DNA of 64,000 nt from Bacteroidales bacterium (GCA_016286055.1 JAEERW010000004.1:234485-298484); one strand, 5' to 3'; shown: positions 9,112 through 18,662, counted from the first letter of the stretch. Made by a program: numbers and translations. The notes: a model not told the origin generated them from the sequence alone.

Positions 9112-9560
9112 TGCAAAATTTAAACTTGCCGCCGTGTAGTCTTACAATTAAAAACGGTTCACAAAGTAAATACATTTTTGACATTATACGAAAAAAATAT
9201 ATTGTTTTAACACCCGAAGAATGGGTGCGCCAGCATTTTGTGCATTTTTTGATTGATTATAAGCACTATCCGCCAAGTTTGATGCGCACCGAAAACGGAT
9301 TAAAGCTATACAATACCGTAAAGCGCAGCGACATAGTAATATACAATAAAAATGCCGAGGCAGTAGCACTTGTGGAATGCAAAGCTCCCGAAGTGAGAAT
9401 ATCGCAAAGCACTTTTGACCAAATAGCACGTTACAACATTCATTTTAACGCTCGTATTTTAATGGTTACCAACGGGATAGACACTTACTGTGTAAAAATC
9501 TGCAAAGAGCGTGGTGGATACGAGTTTGTGCAAGATATTCCTGATTATAAGGATATTTAA
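9111..9560 (+). CDS. Orphan HsdR_N-type nuclease-fold protein
   Basis: This 149-residue protein resembles the N-terminal domain of type I restriction enzyme R subunits (HSDR_N_2, PF13588), a PD-(D/E)XK nuclease fold. Visible features are the IRKKYIVLTPEEWVRQHF segment, then SDIVIYNKNAEAVALVECKAPE, where SD and EC-K match the D...ExK catalytic pattern, and STFDQIARYN after it. No helicase or methylase neighbours exist, so it is not a classical restriction system; stand-alone copies are common in Bacteroidota and uncharacterised. The open frame extends upstream to 8652 but that part is antisense to amn; the ATG at 9111 starts the conserved part. It ends overlapping the convergent UbiA gene by four bases. 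Confidence 0.75.
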   Translation: MQNLNLPPCSLTIKNGSQSKYIFDIIRKKYIVLTPEEWVRQHFVHFLIDYKHYPPSLMRTENGLKLYNTVKRSDIVIYNKNAEAVALVECKAPEVRISQSTFDQIARYNIHFNARILMVTNGIDTYCVKICKERGGYEFVQDIPDYKDI

Positions 9561-10513
9561 ACATCCATCATCGACAATAGATTGTACCTAACCACAAACA
9601 AATAGAGTATTCCTGCCAACATTATCAATTTGGCCAATGCAGATGCAAAATGGCAATCCTTTTTGTTTTTAATTTTCAGCACTTTGTAAGCCAAAAATAC
9701 AAGAGGCAATGCCACAATCACACCTAAATATACAGCCGAAAGTGTGTCGTTAAGATAATTGAACCAAACCACCGTCAAAGCCGCTATGGTACAGGCTATT
9801 AACACAACGACGACAATTTTAGAAGCCATTACTCCTATTACCACGGGTACGGTGCTACGACCAATTTCACGGTCGCCGTCGATATCTTCAATGTCTTTGA
9901 TAATTTCGCGGAAAACTGTTGTTACAAAAGCGAATATACCAAATCCAGCAGCCCAAATCAATAGTACATTAAAGTTGAGTATACCGTTAATAATCAGCTC
10001 GTTGTCGGTAGCAAGCTGTCCAGGTATCTCGTATACCACCGGCAACAGAGGAATAGTGCCAGTGAGTAGCGCAACTATCACGTTTCCAAGCAAGAATATT
10101 TTTTTATACGAAGAGGAATAAAACCACAGTAAACCAGCAACAAACGGGTAAAAGAGAGCGAACACCCACACTCCTATCCTCAGCGAAACCATAGCACCAA
10201 GAATACAGGCGGCAATGCTCAAACCAAAATGCCACGAAAGTGCGTTTCCCCTGCTAACATCGGTGCCAACCACAACATTTTCAGGGCGGTTTATCAAATC
10301 AGACTTAGTGTCAAAATAGTCGTTGATGATATAACCACCAGCCGCCATCATCACCGTGGCAGATACTAGAAACACGAAATCTAGCAAAGTGAATGTGGGT
10401 TCGAGGTTGTATAGTGTTAGAATCGGATGCACAAGGCACACATTAATAAGCACCTGCAAAAGTGCTATCATTAGCAGGTTTTTGACTCTGATCACTTTAA
10501 AAAATGCCTTCAT
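9557..10513 (-). CDS. UbiA-family polyprenyltransferase
   Basis: This is an integral membrane protein of 318 residues with about eight or nine transmembrane helices. It carries both aspartate-rich motifs of the UbiA superfamily: NDYFDTKSD at about 65-73 and DIEDIDGDRE in the second half, which bind Mg-diphosphate of a prenyl donor. In Bacteroidota such proteins are commonly annotated as geranylgeranylglycerol-phosphate geranylgeranyltransferase-like, but the aromatic or glycerol acceptor cannot be fixed from sequence. Its start overlaps the end of the upstream DUF2520 gene by 17 bases, so the two are coupled. MenA is an alternative, less likely on the motif context. Confidence 0.8.
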   Translation of the reverse strand: MKAFFKVIRVKNLLMIALLQVLINVCLVHPILTLYNLEPTFTLLDFVFLVSATVMMAAGGYIINDYFDTKSDLINRPENVVVGTDVSRGNALSWHFGLSIAACILGAMVSLRIGVWVFALFYPFVAGLLWFYSSSYKKIFLLGNVIVALLTGTIPLLPVVYEIPGQLATDNELIINGILNFNVLLIWAAGFGIFAFVTTVFREIIKDIEDIDGDREIGRSTVPVVIGVMASKIVVVVLIACTIAALTVVWFNYLNDTLSAVYLGVIVALPLVFLAYKVLKIKNKKDCHFASALAKLIMLAGILYLFVVRYNLLSMMDV

Positions 10514-11318
10514 TTTCTTTATTTTTTGGTATTATACCCGAAACGCCGACGGGATATGATTTTGAAAATTCTGATATACTTTCGCTTACGTAACTATAAA
10601 TTTTTTTGAGGATTGGATACTGATTGAGCATTTCAAGATGGTAGTTGAGTATTCGTGTGTCGTTTCTCACTGCCGGACCGCTCTGACACAGTATCGGGTC
10701 GTTTTCCAACGCTTTTCGCACAGTTTCGTGAATAAGTGGTTCGAGCAACGCAAAATCCACATCCTCCTTAGCCATAAGCATTTTTGACACCGACACCATA
10801 TGGTTGGCAAAATTGCAGGCAAACACCGCGCTAAGATGCAGAATACGCCTCTGTGCCGACGACATCTCTCTGACATCAGACGACAACGATGTAGCCAACA
10901 TGTTGATTTTCTGAGCAGTAATTTCATCACTATACTCTATCAGCAGTGGCACTTTTGAAAAATCCACCTGAACGCTCTTTGAAAATGTCTGCACAGGATA
11001 GATTACGCCGCATTTTTTAAAAAAGCGTTTGAGCACATTAATATCGGTAGTGCCGCTCGTATGCAACACTATGTGATTGGTTTTGAGGGTAGATGCGGCA
11101 GAAATAATACCATTGTCGGCGGTGACAATAAAATAGACATCAGCATAAGGGGTGATTTTGTCTAATTCCAACACGGGCATCACCGAAAAATGGTTGCACA
11201 GTTCGCGAACATTGGATGCTGTGCGTCCATACACGCCAACCACATTGTGACCAGCTTTTTGCAATGCCGGCACAAGGCTCCAAGCCACATTTCCCGATCC
11301 GAAAACAAAGATGTTCAT
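10497..11318 (-). CDS. Rossmann-fold / DUF2520 protein
   Basis: The 273-residue protein starts with a dinucleotide-binding motif, VFGSGNVAWSLVPALQ, and matches the layout of the family with an N-terminal F420/NADP-oxidoreductase-like Rossmann domain (about 1-120) and a C-terminal helical DUF2520 domain (about 125-255). The helical half contains the HLSAVFACNFANHM segment seen in that family. The reaction is not known; relatives include ketopantoate- and pyrroline-carboxylate-reductase-like folds. It overlaps the UbiA-family gene by 17 bases, which suggests a shared pathway or at least coupled expression. Confidence 0.8.
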   Translation of the reverse strand: MNIFVFGSGNVAWSLVPALQKAGHNVVGVYGRTASNVRELCNHFSVMPVLELDKITPYADVYFIVTADNGIISAASTLKTNHIVLHTSGTTDINVLKRFFKKCGVIYPVQTFSKSVQVDFSKVPLLIEYSDEITAQKINMLATSLSSDVREMSSAQRRILHLSAVFACNFANHMVSVSKMLMAKEDVDFALLEPLIHETVRKALENDPILCQSGPAVRNDTRILNYHLEMLNQYPILKKIYSYVSESISEFSKSYPVGVSGIIPKNKENEGIF

Positions 11319-11407
11319 TTCGATGTATTAAATAATATGCAAAGATTGGTAAATATTTTTATTTTGCAAATTTTTTTGCAATTTTGCACAAAAAAATTGG
11401 AAAAAAT

Positions 11408-12712
11408 ATGTCTACTAATATATTGGCGGTAACGGGAAATCCTGTATTTCATAGTTTGAGCCCTGTGCTCATGAATGGCGCCATTAATGCCAACAAATTA
11501 AATTACAATTATTTGCGACTTCCCTCATACTCTGCCGAAGAATCAATTAAGGTTTTTAAACTGCTTGGAATGGGTGGCATGAATGTGACAGCACCCTTCA
11601 AACAGGATGTTATACCCTTGTTAGACCACCTCACCGACAACGCACAAAAAGCCGGTGCAGTAAACTGTGTATACACCAAAGACGGGCTCCTCTACGGCGA
11701 CAACACCGACATTACAGGCGTGGAAATATGCATCAGACGTTATCCTGAATTTATCAAAGAAGAAAAAATGCTGGTGATAGGTAGCGGTGGAGCTGCTCAG
11801 GGCGTAATTATTGCTGGCAAAAACCTTGGACTAAATATTACAGTGTCGGCCAGAAACCAAGAGGCTCTATTAAAACTCAAAGAACGTTTCAACGTGGAAA
11901 TCAGCTCGTTAAACAATATCGAAAAACTTGTCAAAGAATTTAAGATTATTGTTCAGGCGTTGCCATCAGGTGTTAAGGCGTTTAACCCCGAAATACTTGA
12001 TTCAGAGTGTCTTGTTCTTGACGCCAATTACAAAGATTCAATTTTTGAGCCGTTTATCAACAAAATTGGATTTAAGTTTCTTTCGGGCAAAGACTGGCTT
12101 GTGAATCAGGCAGTTCCCGGATTTGAAATTTTCACCGGCACTACTACCACAGCAGAGGTAATGTACAGTGCATTAGAGCAATACAATTTTGCATATCACG
12201 GACGTATAGCGTTAACTGGTTTTATGGGCGTAGGCAAAACCACCTCGGGCAAAATTCTTGCAAAACTCACCGGATACCGTTTTGTGGATATGGACGATGA
12301 GATTGAAAGCCAGGAAGGTATGAAAATTACAGAAATTTTCAAGACCAAGGGCGAGGATTATTTCCGAAAAATAGAAACCGACATGCTACGACGCTACGCA
12401 GGAGAACAAAACATCATACTCTCGTGCGGTGGCGGCACGGTAAAAAATCACGAAAACCAAGAGATCCTCAAATCCAGTTTCGTAACTGTATGGCTCTATG
12501 CCACAGCAAAATACTGTATCACTGGATTAGACACATCAAACCGTCCGCTACTCCAATGCGACAACCCTCTTGCAGCAGCAGAAAAAATGCTTGCAGAACG
12601 CATTCCATTCTACGCAGCTTGCGCCTATGCCGTGGTGTGCGTAGAAAATTTAAATACCGAACAAATTGCAAACAAAGTTTATGAACAAATTAATAGAACA
12701 TTCGGAATATAG
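11408..12712 (+). CDS. Fused shikimate dehydrogenase - shikimate kinase
   Basis: One 434-residue chain carries two consecutive shikimate-pathway enzymes. Residues about 1-260 are AroE: the HSLSPVLMN shikimate site, catalytic K65 in MNVTAPFKQD, D101 in GDNTD, the NADP motif VIGSGGAAQG (123-132) and the NQAVPGFEIFTG end motif. Residues about 265-434 are shikimate kinase (AroK/AroL): Walker A GFMGVGKTTS (271-280), VDMDDEIE, substrate arginine in YFRKIE (R320), SCGGGTV (339-345), lid arginine in SNRPLL, and RIPFYAACA. The kinase joins without a long linker. The ATG at 11408 (MSTNIL) is preferred over one 24 bases earlier because family similarity begins there. It overlaps aroA by 32 bases. No catalytic residue appears missing, so both activities are expected. 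Confidence 0.9.
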   Translation: MSTNILAVTGNPVFHSLSPVLMNGAINANKLNYNYLRLPSYSAEESIKVFKLLGMGGMNVTAPFKQDVIPLLDHLTDNAQKAGAVNCVYTKDGLLYGDNTDITGVEICIRRYPEFIKEEKMLVIGSGGAAQGVIIAGKNLGLNITVSARNQEALLKLKERFNVEISSLNNIEKLVKEFKIIVQALPSGVKAFNPEILDSECLVLDANYKDSIFEPFINKIGFKFLSGKDWLVNQAVPGFEIFTGTTTTAEVMYSALEQYNFAYHGRIALTGFMGVGKTTSGKILAKLTGYRFVDMDDEIESQEGMKITEIFKTKGEDYFRKIETDMLRRYAGEQNIILSCGGGTVKNHENQEILKSSFVTVWLYATAKYCITGLDTSNRPLLQCDNPLAAAEKMLAERIPFYAACAYAVVCVENLNTEQIANKVYEQINRTFGI

Positions 12713-13922
12713 AGCGGAATTTACTATTCCATCGTCAAAAAGTTATATGCAAAGGGCTGTGGCTCTGGCAATTCTCGCCGACGGCAAAACCGTTCTGCGC
12801 AATCCCGATTTCAGCAACGACTCGCTTGCTATAATAGAAATAGCCCGCAAACTCGGTTGCAGCGTTCAAAATAGTCCCGACCGTGTAGAAATCAAAACGT
12901 TTAACACCATCACAGAAACCAACCTTTCGGTTGGAGAAGCTGGATTGGGTCTGAGACTATTCACGCCTGTTTGTTGCCTTTTTGGCACCAACATTACAAT
13001 TGGCGGATACGGAACACTGTTAAAACGTCCTATGTCGATGATGGAAAAGCCGTTAGCCGACTTGGGTGCAAAAGTAAAAACCACCAATGGATATATTCCC
13101 ATCACTATTTCGGGCAAGCTTAGCGGTGGCGTTACCGAAATCGACGGAAGTGAAAGTTCGCAGTTTCTTACTGGATTGCTCACAGCGCTTCCTCTTGCCG
13201 AAAAAGACTCCGTGGTAATGGTAAAAAACCTCAAAAGCACGCCATACGTGGATATGACGATAGAGATTATCAATCGTTTTGGAGGCAAGATAGTAAACGA
13301 CAACTACAAGACATTCAGCATAAAAGGCGGGCAAAAATATCACGGCATAGATTACACCGTGGAGGGCGACTGGAGTAGCGCTGCCGGGCATCTCATAGCA
13401 GGAGCAATAGCAGGAAGCGCAACTATATACGGTCTTAACCCTGCATCACTGCAAGCCGACAAAGCCATCATAACCGTGCTTATGAACTGCGGTGCAAATA
13501 TCGAAATCTCTACCGAAAAGGTCAGAGTTACCAAAAACGAACTCAGGCCGTTTCGTTTCAATGCTACCGACTGCCCCGACCTTTTTCCTGTAACAGCCGC
13601 ACTTGCCTCGCAGTGTAACGGAATATCTATTATAAAAGGTGTAAGCCGTTTGACTCACAAAGAGAGCAACCGTGCTCTTGCCATACAAGAGGAATTTGCC
13701 AAACTCGGCATCGAGATCAAACTCGAAGGCGACAATATGATAATAAAAGGCGGCAAAATCACTGGCGGAAGAGTATCGAGCCACAAAGACCACCGAATGG
13801 CTATGGCGCTCGCAATTGCCGGACTCACAGCGCAGAATCCTGTACAAGTAGACGATGCCGATGCTGTAAACAAATCATACCCTAAATTTTGGGACCATTT
13901 TTATATGTCGGTAAAAAAATAA
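12681..13922 (+). CDS. aroA: 3-phosphoshikimate 1-carboxyvinyltransferase (EPSP synthase)
   Basis: AroA joins phosphoenolpyruvate to shikimate 3-phosphate, the step after the kinase encoded just upstream. From the ATG at 12681 the protein has 413 residues. Substrate-binding K20, S21 and R25 lie in SSKSYMQRA; the middle has SESSQFLTGLL; the catalytic aspartate is in TDCPDLFP, the catalytic glutamate in HKESNRA and an active-site arginine in DHRMAMAL. The start overlaps the end of the fused aroE-aroK gene by 32 bases, indicating translational coupling. An earlier in-frame ATG at 12666 is possible but adds only five residues. Assignment is secure. Confidence 0.94.
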   Translation: MNKLIEHSEYRAEFTIPSSKSYMQRAVALAILADGKTVLRNPDFSNDSLAIIEIARKLGCSVQNSPDRVEIKTFNTITETNLSVGEAGLGLRLFTPVCCLFGTNITIGGYGTLLKRPMSMMEKPLADLGAKVKTTNGYIPITISGKLSGGVTEIDGSESSQFLTGLLTALPLAEKDSVVMVKNLKSTPYVDMTIEIINRFGGKIVNDNYKTFSIKGGQKYHGIDYTVEGDWSSAAGHLIAGAIAGSATIYGLNPASLQADKAIITVLMNCGANIEISTEKVRVTKNELRPFRFNATDCPDLFPVTAALASQCNGISIIKGVSRLTHKESNRALAIQEEFAKLGIEIKLEGDNMIIKGGKITGGRVSSHKDHRMAMALAIAGLTAQNPVQVDDADAVNKSYPKFWDHFYMSVKK

Positions 13923-13986
13923 TTGCAATTTTGTTTGCAAAAAATAAAAACTTTATGTACCTTAGATGCAAGTTATTTTTTAAGTT

Positions 13987-15849
13987 GTGAAACAGTACAA
14001 TTCGCATAAGATATACAACATCAGCCTGATTATCATTGCAATAATGCTGGCATACATAGTAAAACTGTTCTGCATACAAGTATTAGATTCGCAGTACAAA
14101 ATGTCGGCAGAGAGCAATGTATTTAGACGTGTGGTAGACTATCCTGCCCGTGGATTGGTGTTCGACCGCAACGAAAAACTGCTTGTATACAACGAATCAT
14201 CCTACGACCTTGTGGCAGTACCCAACAAAGTGCCGCCATTCGATACCGCCGACCTCTGCAACATTCTCGGCATATCCATTGAAGCGTTCAAGGCTGAATT
14301 TCAAAAGGCGGTAAACTATGCGCCATACAAAGAAAGCGTTATCCATAAGCAGATTACAAAACAGCGCTACTCGTACTTGCAAGAAAAAATGTACAAGTTT
14401 ATAGGATTCGACGTGCAAGAGCGTACCGCCCGCCGCTACGAATACAACGGTGCCGCCCATGTGCTTGGCTATGTTCGTGAGGCCGACCAAAAATTCATTG
14501 AGGCAAATCCATACTACAAGCCCGGCGACTATATCGGCGTGGCAGGCATCGAAAAATCTTACGAAGAGGCTCTCCGTGGTAAAAAGGGGCAGAAAATATA
14601 TGTGGTAGACGTTCGCAACCGAATACAAGGCAGCTATATGGACGGCAAAAACGACACCGCCGCAGTGGTGGGCAAAAACATTATCTCCACTCTCGACATC
14701 GACCTCCAAATGTACGGCGAAATGCTTATGAAAAACAAAATTGGAAGTATAGTGGCAATAGAACCCGAAACAGGCGAAATACTCGCGCTCGTAAGTTCAC
14801 CAGGATACGACCCTAACTTGTTGGTAGGTAGCGATATGGCTCTCAACTACCCGAAACTATTGAAAGAGAATTTCACCCCGATGTTTAACCGTGCCATAAT
14901 GGCTTGCTATCCGCCGGGGTCAACTTTCAAACCCATCAATGCTCTTGTGGGCTTGCAAGAGGGCATTATAACACCCAGTTCGGCATTTCCTTGCAACGGT
15001 GGCTTTAGCATTGGCAGTCACGTGGTTAAGTGTCACCATGCGGGAAGCCTCGACCTCGTACCAGCTATACAGCACTCGTGCAACGCATATTTCTGCCACG
15101 AGTTTACCAAAATCATCGGCGACAAGAAATACCGCCGTGCCGACAGCGCATATTCCAACTGGCGGCGTAGGGTGCAGAGTTTCGGTCTTGGCATCAAACT
15201 CGGCAGCGACCTTTCGCAAGAGAACAAAGGAATCATCTACACCAAAGACTATTACAACAAATTTTACGGCGAAGGCCACTGGAGCGCGTTCACCATTATC
15301 TCGCTCTCGATAGGTCAGGGCGAGTTGAGTTTCACGCCATTGCAGATTTGCAACGCCTGCGCCACCATAGCAAACCGCGGTTATTACATTATACCTCACA
15401 TTGTTAAGCATATAGAGGGTCAAGACACCATTGCCCATCGGCTTACCGAACATCAGGATACAGGCATAGACCCACGGCACTTTGAGCCCGTTATCCAAGG
15501 TATGAGAGCTGTTTGCGAATACGGCACAGGACGCTCGGCACAAGTTCCGGGCATTATAGTTTGCGGCAAAACAGGTACCGCTCAAAACCCACACGGCAAA
15601 GACCACTCTATTTTTGAAGCATTCGCTCCTATGGATCATCCTAAAATTGCCGTAGCTGTTTATGTAGAAAACGGCGGATACGGTGCCACTTACGCAGCTC
15701 CCATCGCAGGGCTCATGATTGAGAAATATCTCAAAGGCGAGGTTTCGCGTAAAGACGTGGAAAAACGTATGGTAGAAGCCGACTTGATAAGTCCCCTTTT
15801 GCAAAATATGAAACAAGACTCAATAAAAGCAGCTGCTAAAAAAATATGA
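13987..15849 (+). CDS. mrdA: Penicillin-binding protein 2 (elongasome transpeptidase)
   Basis: PBP2 cross-links peptidoglycan during rod elongation together with RodA. The 620-residue protein has one N-terminal membrane anchor (about 10-30), a PBP dimerisation/pedestal domain, and a transpeptidase domain with the active-site serine in S312-TFK, the SxN motif SCN at 364-366 and KTG at 528-530. The start is a GTG at 13987; no suitable ATG lies near it. The stop overlaps the rodA start (ATGA). In many Bacteroidota mreBCD precede this pair, but here aroA does, 64 bases upstream, so the usual morphogenesis cluster is split or lies elsewhere. Confidence 0.93.
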   Translation: MKQYNSHKIYNISLIIIAIMLAYIVKLFCIQVLDSQYKMSAESNVFRRVVDYPARGLVFDRNEKLLVYNESSYDLVAVPNKVPPFDTADLCNILGISIEAFKAEFQKAVNYAPYKESVIHKQITKQRYSYLQEKMYKFIGFDVQERTARRYEYNGAAHVLGYVREADQKFIEANPYYKPGDYIGVAGIEKSYEEALRGKKGQKIYVVDVRNRIQGSYMDGKNDTAAVVGKNIISTLDIDLQMYGEMLMKNKIGSIVAIEPETGEILALVSSPGYDPNLLVGSDMALNYPKLLKENFTPMFNRAIMACYPPGSTFKPINALVGLQEGIITPSSAFPCNGGFSIGSHVVKCHHAGSLDLVPAIQHSCNAYFCHEFTKIIGDKKYRRADSAYSNWRRRVQSFGLGIKLGSDLSQENKGIIYTKDYYNKFYGEGHWSAFTIISLSIGQGELSFTPLQICNACATIANRGYYIIPHIVKHIEGQDTIAHRLTEHQDTGIDPRHFEPVIQGMRAVCEYGTGRSAQVPGIIVCGKTGTAQNPHGKDHSIFEAFAPMDHPKIAVAVYVENGGYGATYAAPIAGLMIEKYLKGEVSRKDVEKRMVEADLISPLLQNMKQDSIKAAAKKI

Positions 15850-17291
15850 AACACAGAGGAGGCAATATATTTCTTTCGATTGACTGGGTAACAGTGTTGA
15901 TTTACACCGCATTGGTAATACTCGGATGGATCAATATATACTCAGCGGTTTACGACGAAAGCCACAGCAGCATTCTCTCCATGTCGCAACGCTACGGCAA
16001 ACAGCTTGTGTGGATTGGTATTGCCTACGCCATCATCACCATTGTGATGGCTTTTCAGGCAAGGGCGTATTCGATATTTGCATACATAATCTACGGACTA
16101 TTTATCATTGCATTGATATTGGTGCTGATAGTGGGCACCAAAACCAACGGTGCAAGGTCGTGGTTTGTGATAACCGACTCCATAAAGTTTCAACCAGCGG
16201 AATTTGCCAAATTTGCCACGGCGCTTGCCATAGCCAAACTTATGAGCAGTTTCGACTTCGACATTTCCTCCTTTACGCTGCCTTGCATCAAAAATATGCT
16301 TAAGATTGCAGCCATTATACTAATGCCCGCCCTGCTGATACTTCTTCAGCCCGACATGGGTTCGGTGCTTGTATACGCCAGTATGATTTTCGTAATGTAC
16401 CGCGAAGGTTTGCCAGGATACTTTCTGGCGCTGATAGTTCTTGCAATTGCGGTGTTTATTTCCACTCTGCTTTATCCGCTCTGGGTGGTGATTGTGGCAT
16501 TGCTGGTGCTAACCGAGTTTATATATTTCCTTCATCGTCAAGACATTGTGGAAACAGCTATCAGCACAGGCATATTAGCCTTTACTTTTGGAGCTTTGTG
16601 GGCTGGCAACCACTGGCTTATGGACGACAAATACGGCATAGACCGTCTGCTGCTAATCTCCACACTTATTTCTTCGGTGGTATTTTTGGTGTACGCCTAT
16701 ATCAAAAAAAACATGTCCATTGTTGTGGGTATCCTGATTCTCGCAGGGTCGCTTGTTTTTATGTTGTCGGTCGACTATCTTTTTCACAACATAATGACCC
16801 AGCACCAGCAAACCCTCATTAATGTGTTTCTCGGAGTAGAAAACGACCCTCAGGGCACAGGCTACAATGTGGAACAAAGCAAGATAGCTATTGGTTCGGG
16901 TGGTCTCACCGGCAAGGGCTTTCTGGAAGGCACACAAACAAAGTTCAACTTTGTACCCGAACAGGCCACCGACTTCATATTCTGTACCGTAGGCGAGGAA
17001 TGGGGTTTTGTGGGCACAACAGTGATTATCGCTCTCTTTGTATTTCTGATTATCAGAATAATGTGGCTTGCAGAACAGCAACGGTCGGCTTTTTCAAGAA
17101 TTTACGGATATTGTGTGGCATCGATTCTGTTTCTGCACTTAGCCATAAATGTGGGCATGACCATAGGCATGGTGCCTGTTATAGGCATACCCCTACCCTT
17201 TTTTAGTTACGGCGGAAGTTCGCTCTGGTCGTTTACAATACTGCTGTTTATATTTATAAGGTTGGACGCTTCGAGAGACGAACAGCTATAA
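15846..17291 (+). CDS. rodA: Rod-shape glycosyltransferase RodA (SEDS family)
   Basis: RodA polymerises lipid II into glycan strands at the inner membrane and works as a pair with PBP2, whose stop codon overlaps this start by four bases. The 481-residue protein has about ten or more transmembrane helices and SEDS landmarks: LQPDMGSVLVYA, the region GLTGKGFLEGTQTKFNFVPE, TDFIFCTVGEEWG, and the C-terminal GIPLPFFSYGGSS. It is longer than E. coli RodA (370) owing to an extra membrane section around residues 200-320, which appears to be common in Bacteroidota. It ends seven bases from the convergent nadD. Confidence 0.93.
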   Translation: MKHRGGNIFLSIDWVTVLIYTALVILGWINIYSAVYDESHSSILSMSQRYGKQLVWIGIAYAIITIVMAFQARAYSIFAYIIYGLFIIALILVLIVGTKTNGARSWFVITDSIKFQPAEFAKFATALAIAKLMSSFDFDISSFTLPCIKNMLKIAAIILMPALLILLQPDMGSVLVYASMIFVMYREGLPGYFLALIVLAIAVFISTLLYPLWVVIVALLVLTEFIYFLHRQDIVETAISTGILAFTFGALWAGNHWLMDDKYGIDRLLLISTLISSVVFLVYAYIKKNMSIVVGILILAGSLVFMLSVDYLFHNIMTQHQQTLINVFLGVENDPQGTGYNVEQSKIAIGSGGLTGKGFLEGTQTKFNFVPEQATDFIFCTVGEEWGFVGTTVIIALFVFLIIRIMWLAEQQRSAFSRIYGYCVASILFLHLAINVGMTIGMVPVIGIPLPFFSYGGSSLWSFTILLFIFIRLDASRDEQL

Positions 17292-17298
17292 AATCCTA

Positions 17299-17874
17299 CT
17301 ATTTTTTATAAAAATTCATCTCATCCACATACTCCCAAACCTTTTGGGGCATGTAGAAACGCACATCCTTACCATCGGCTATGGATTCACGGATAAAAGT
17401 GCTTGAAACCTCAATTAGAGGTGCGTCAACAATATGGACGTTTGTAAGGTTGGCAAAATCACCCACGGGACAATCCTTTCGAGGAAAAACCAAAATGTGA
17501 TAGTTGTCGATTATCTGCTGTGCGTTTTTCCAACGTGGGAAACGCTCAATATTGTCGCTGCCAATTATCAGGCAAAACTCCTTGTTGGGATATTTCTCTT
17601 TAAGATATGTAAGCGTGTCGATAGTGTACGACGGCTTTGGTAGGGAAAACTCCACATCACAAGCGCGGAATTTCATGTAATCTTCAACAGCCCTGCGCAC
17701 GAGTTCGAGCCGTTGATAGTCGGGCAACAGCGATTTTTTTTCTTTAAAAGGATTCTGGGGACTGATAACAAACCACAACTCGCCGATGCCGCCATACTCC
17801 ACAAGGTAGTTGGCGAGCATCAGGTGTCCGTTGTGTATCGGGTTGAACGATCCGAAATATAGTCCGGTAAGCAT
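17299..17874 (-). CDS. nadD: Nicotinate-nucleotide adenylyltransferase
   Basis: NadD transfers AMP from ATP to nicotinate mononucleotide in NAD synthesis. The 191-residue protein begins with the nucleotidyltransferase motif GLYFGSFNPIHNGHL, containing the HxGH sequence HNGH, and ends with the SSTFIRES motif that contacts ATP phosphates. Length is typical. It begins six bases after the stop of the upstream secreted-protein gene, so it is probably expressed from the promoter of that gene. Assignment is secure. Confidence 0.93.
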   Translation of the reverse strand: MLTGLYFGSFNPIHNGHLMLANYLVEYGGIGELWFVISPQNPFKEKKSLLPDYQRLELVRRAVEDYMKFRACDVEFSLPKPSYTIDTLTYLKEKYPNKEFCLIIGSDNIERFPRWKNAQQIIDNYHILVFPRKDCPVGDFANLTNVHIVDAPLIEVSSTFIRESIADGKDVRFYMPQKVWEYVDEMNFYKK

Positions 17875-17880
17875 TTCTGC

Positions 17881-18525
17881 CTATTCGTTTTGACGGTAGA
17901 TGGATTTTGCTTTCTCAGCCCAGATATTGCCGTCGACAGCAACACCGAGTTTTTCATCGGAATAATTGGCGAAAGGTCCGATAGAAAGAAGCTTGAAGGT
18001 GATACCCTCGAAGAGAGCATCCTTAAACTGATCATAAGAACCTGACGAAACAGCCGCGGGGCTGTGAGCAAACTCGTAAGCGCCGATACGCTTCAACTCG
18101 TTGAACGAAACCTGAAACCAGTAAAGCTCACGGGGATTTTCGCCAGAGGGAACACCTACTATTCTTTCTTTGCTCTTCTTATAGAATATTGTAGCGTTTT
18201 CGGCCTGCTGCTTGCACGGGAACGGGCCTATAACTATGCGACGGCGTGCAATTCCTTTCCAAACTTCCTTTTCAAACACCTTTTTTGAACCGGAAGATAC
18301 TTTTGTAGAACCAGAGATAATCTCAATGTCGCGTTTTTTGGGATCTATCTTAATCTGTATCGAAAACCACCAAAGAATGTCAGGGTCACCCTCGTCCACA
18401 ACATCGGAAGGCGACTGAGGACCAGTTACAGTAGCTTTTTCGGGATAACCCCCTTTGGCAGAAGCGTTGAAACAGAATACGGTACATACCGCTGCAAGAA
18501 TCAGAAGCAATGTTATTTTTTTCAT
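17881..18525 (-). CDS. Secreted protein of unknown function, possible SPOR-like repeats
   Basis: From the ATG at 18525 the product has 214 residues with a clear signal peptide (MKKITLLLILAAVCTVFCFN then ASA), so it is likely periplasmic. The mature part holds two similar units: one around RRIVIGPFPCKQQAENATIFYKK and one around LLSIGPFANYSDEKLGVAV. The IGPF core followed by a helix resembles the SPOR fold that binds denuded peptidoglycan, but the match is weak and by eye. The frame is open further upstream to 18663, but that extension lacks a signal and overlaps the divergent promoter region. It precedes nadD by six bases. Confidence 0.55.
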   Translation of the reverse strand: MKKITLLLILAAVCTVFCFNASAKGGYPEKATVTGPQSPSDVVDEGDPDILWWFSIQIKIDPKKRDIEIISGSTKVSSGSKKVFEKEVWKGIARRRIVIGPFPCKQQAENATIFYKKSKERIVGVPSGENPRELYWFQVSFNELKRIGAYEFAHSPAAVSSGSYDQFKDALFEGITFKLLSIGPFANYSDEKLGVAVDGNIWAEKAKSIYRQNE

Positions 18526-18662
18526 AGCGTTGAATTTTTCATTGTTAACTAAGTAGTAAAAACAAATTTTATACCATATAGTATTTTTTTTATGGCAGAC
18601 AAAGTTATCAAAAATTTTTCTCATTTTTGGTATTTTTTGAAAACTTGTAACAAAAAAATGCA

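Noticed and set aside
13923..13986. Terminator after aroA
   Set aside because: The TTGCAATTTTGTTTGCAA sequence is only a weak imperfect inverted repeat without a GC stem, so it was not called.
14920..15816. 298-codon minus-strand frame inside mrdA
   Set aside because: It is antisense to the conserved transpeptidase domain of PBP2, and its product shows no motif.
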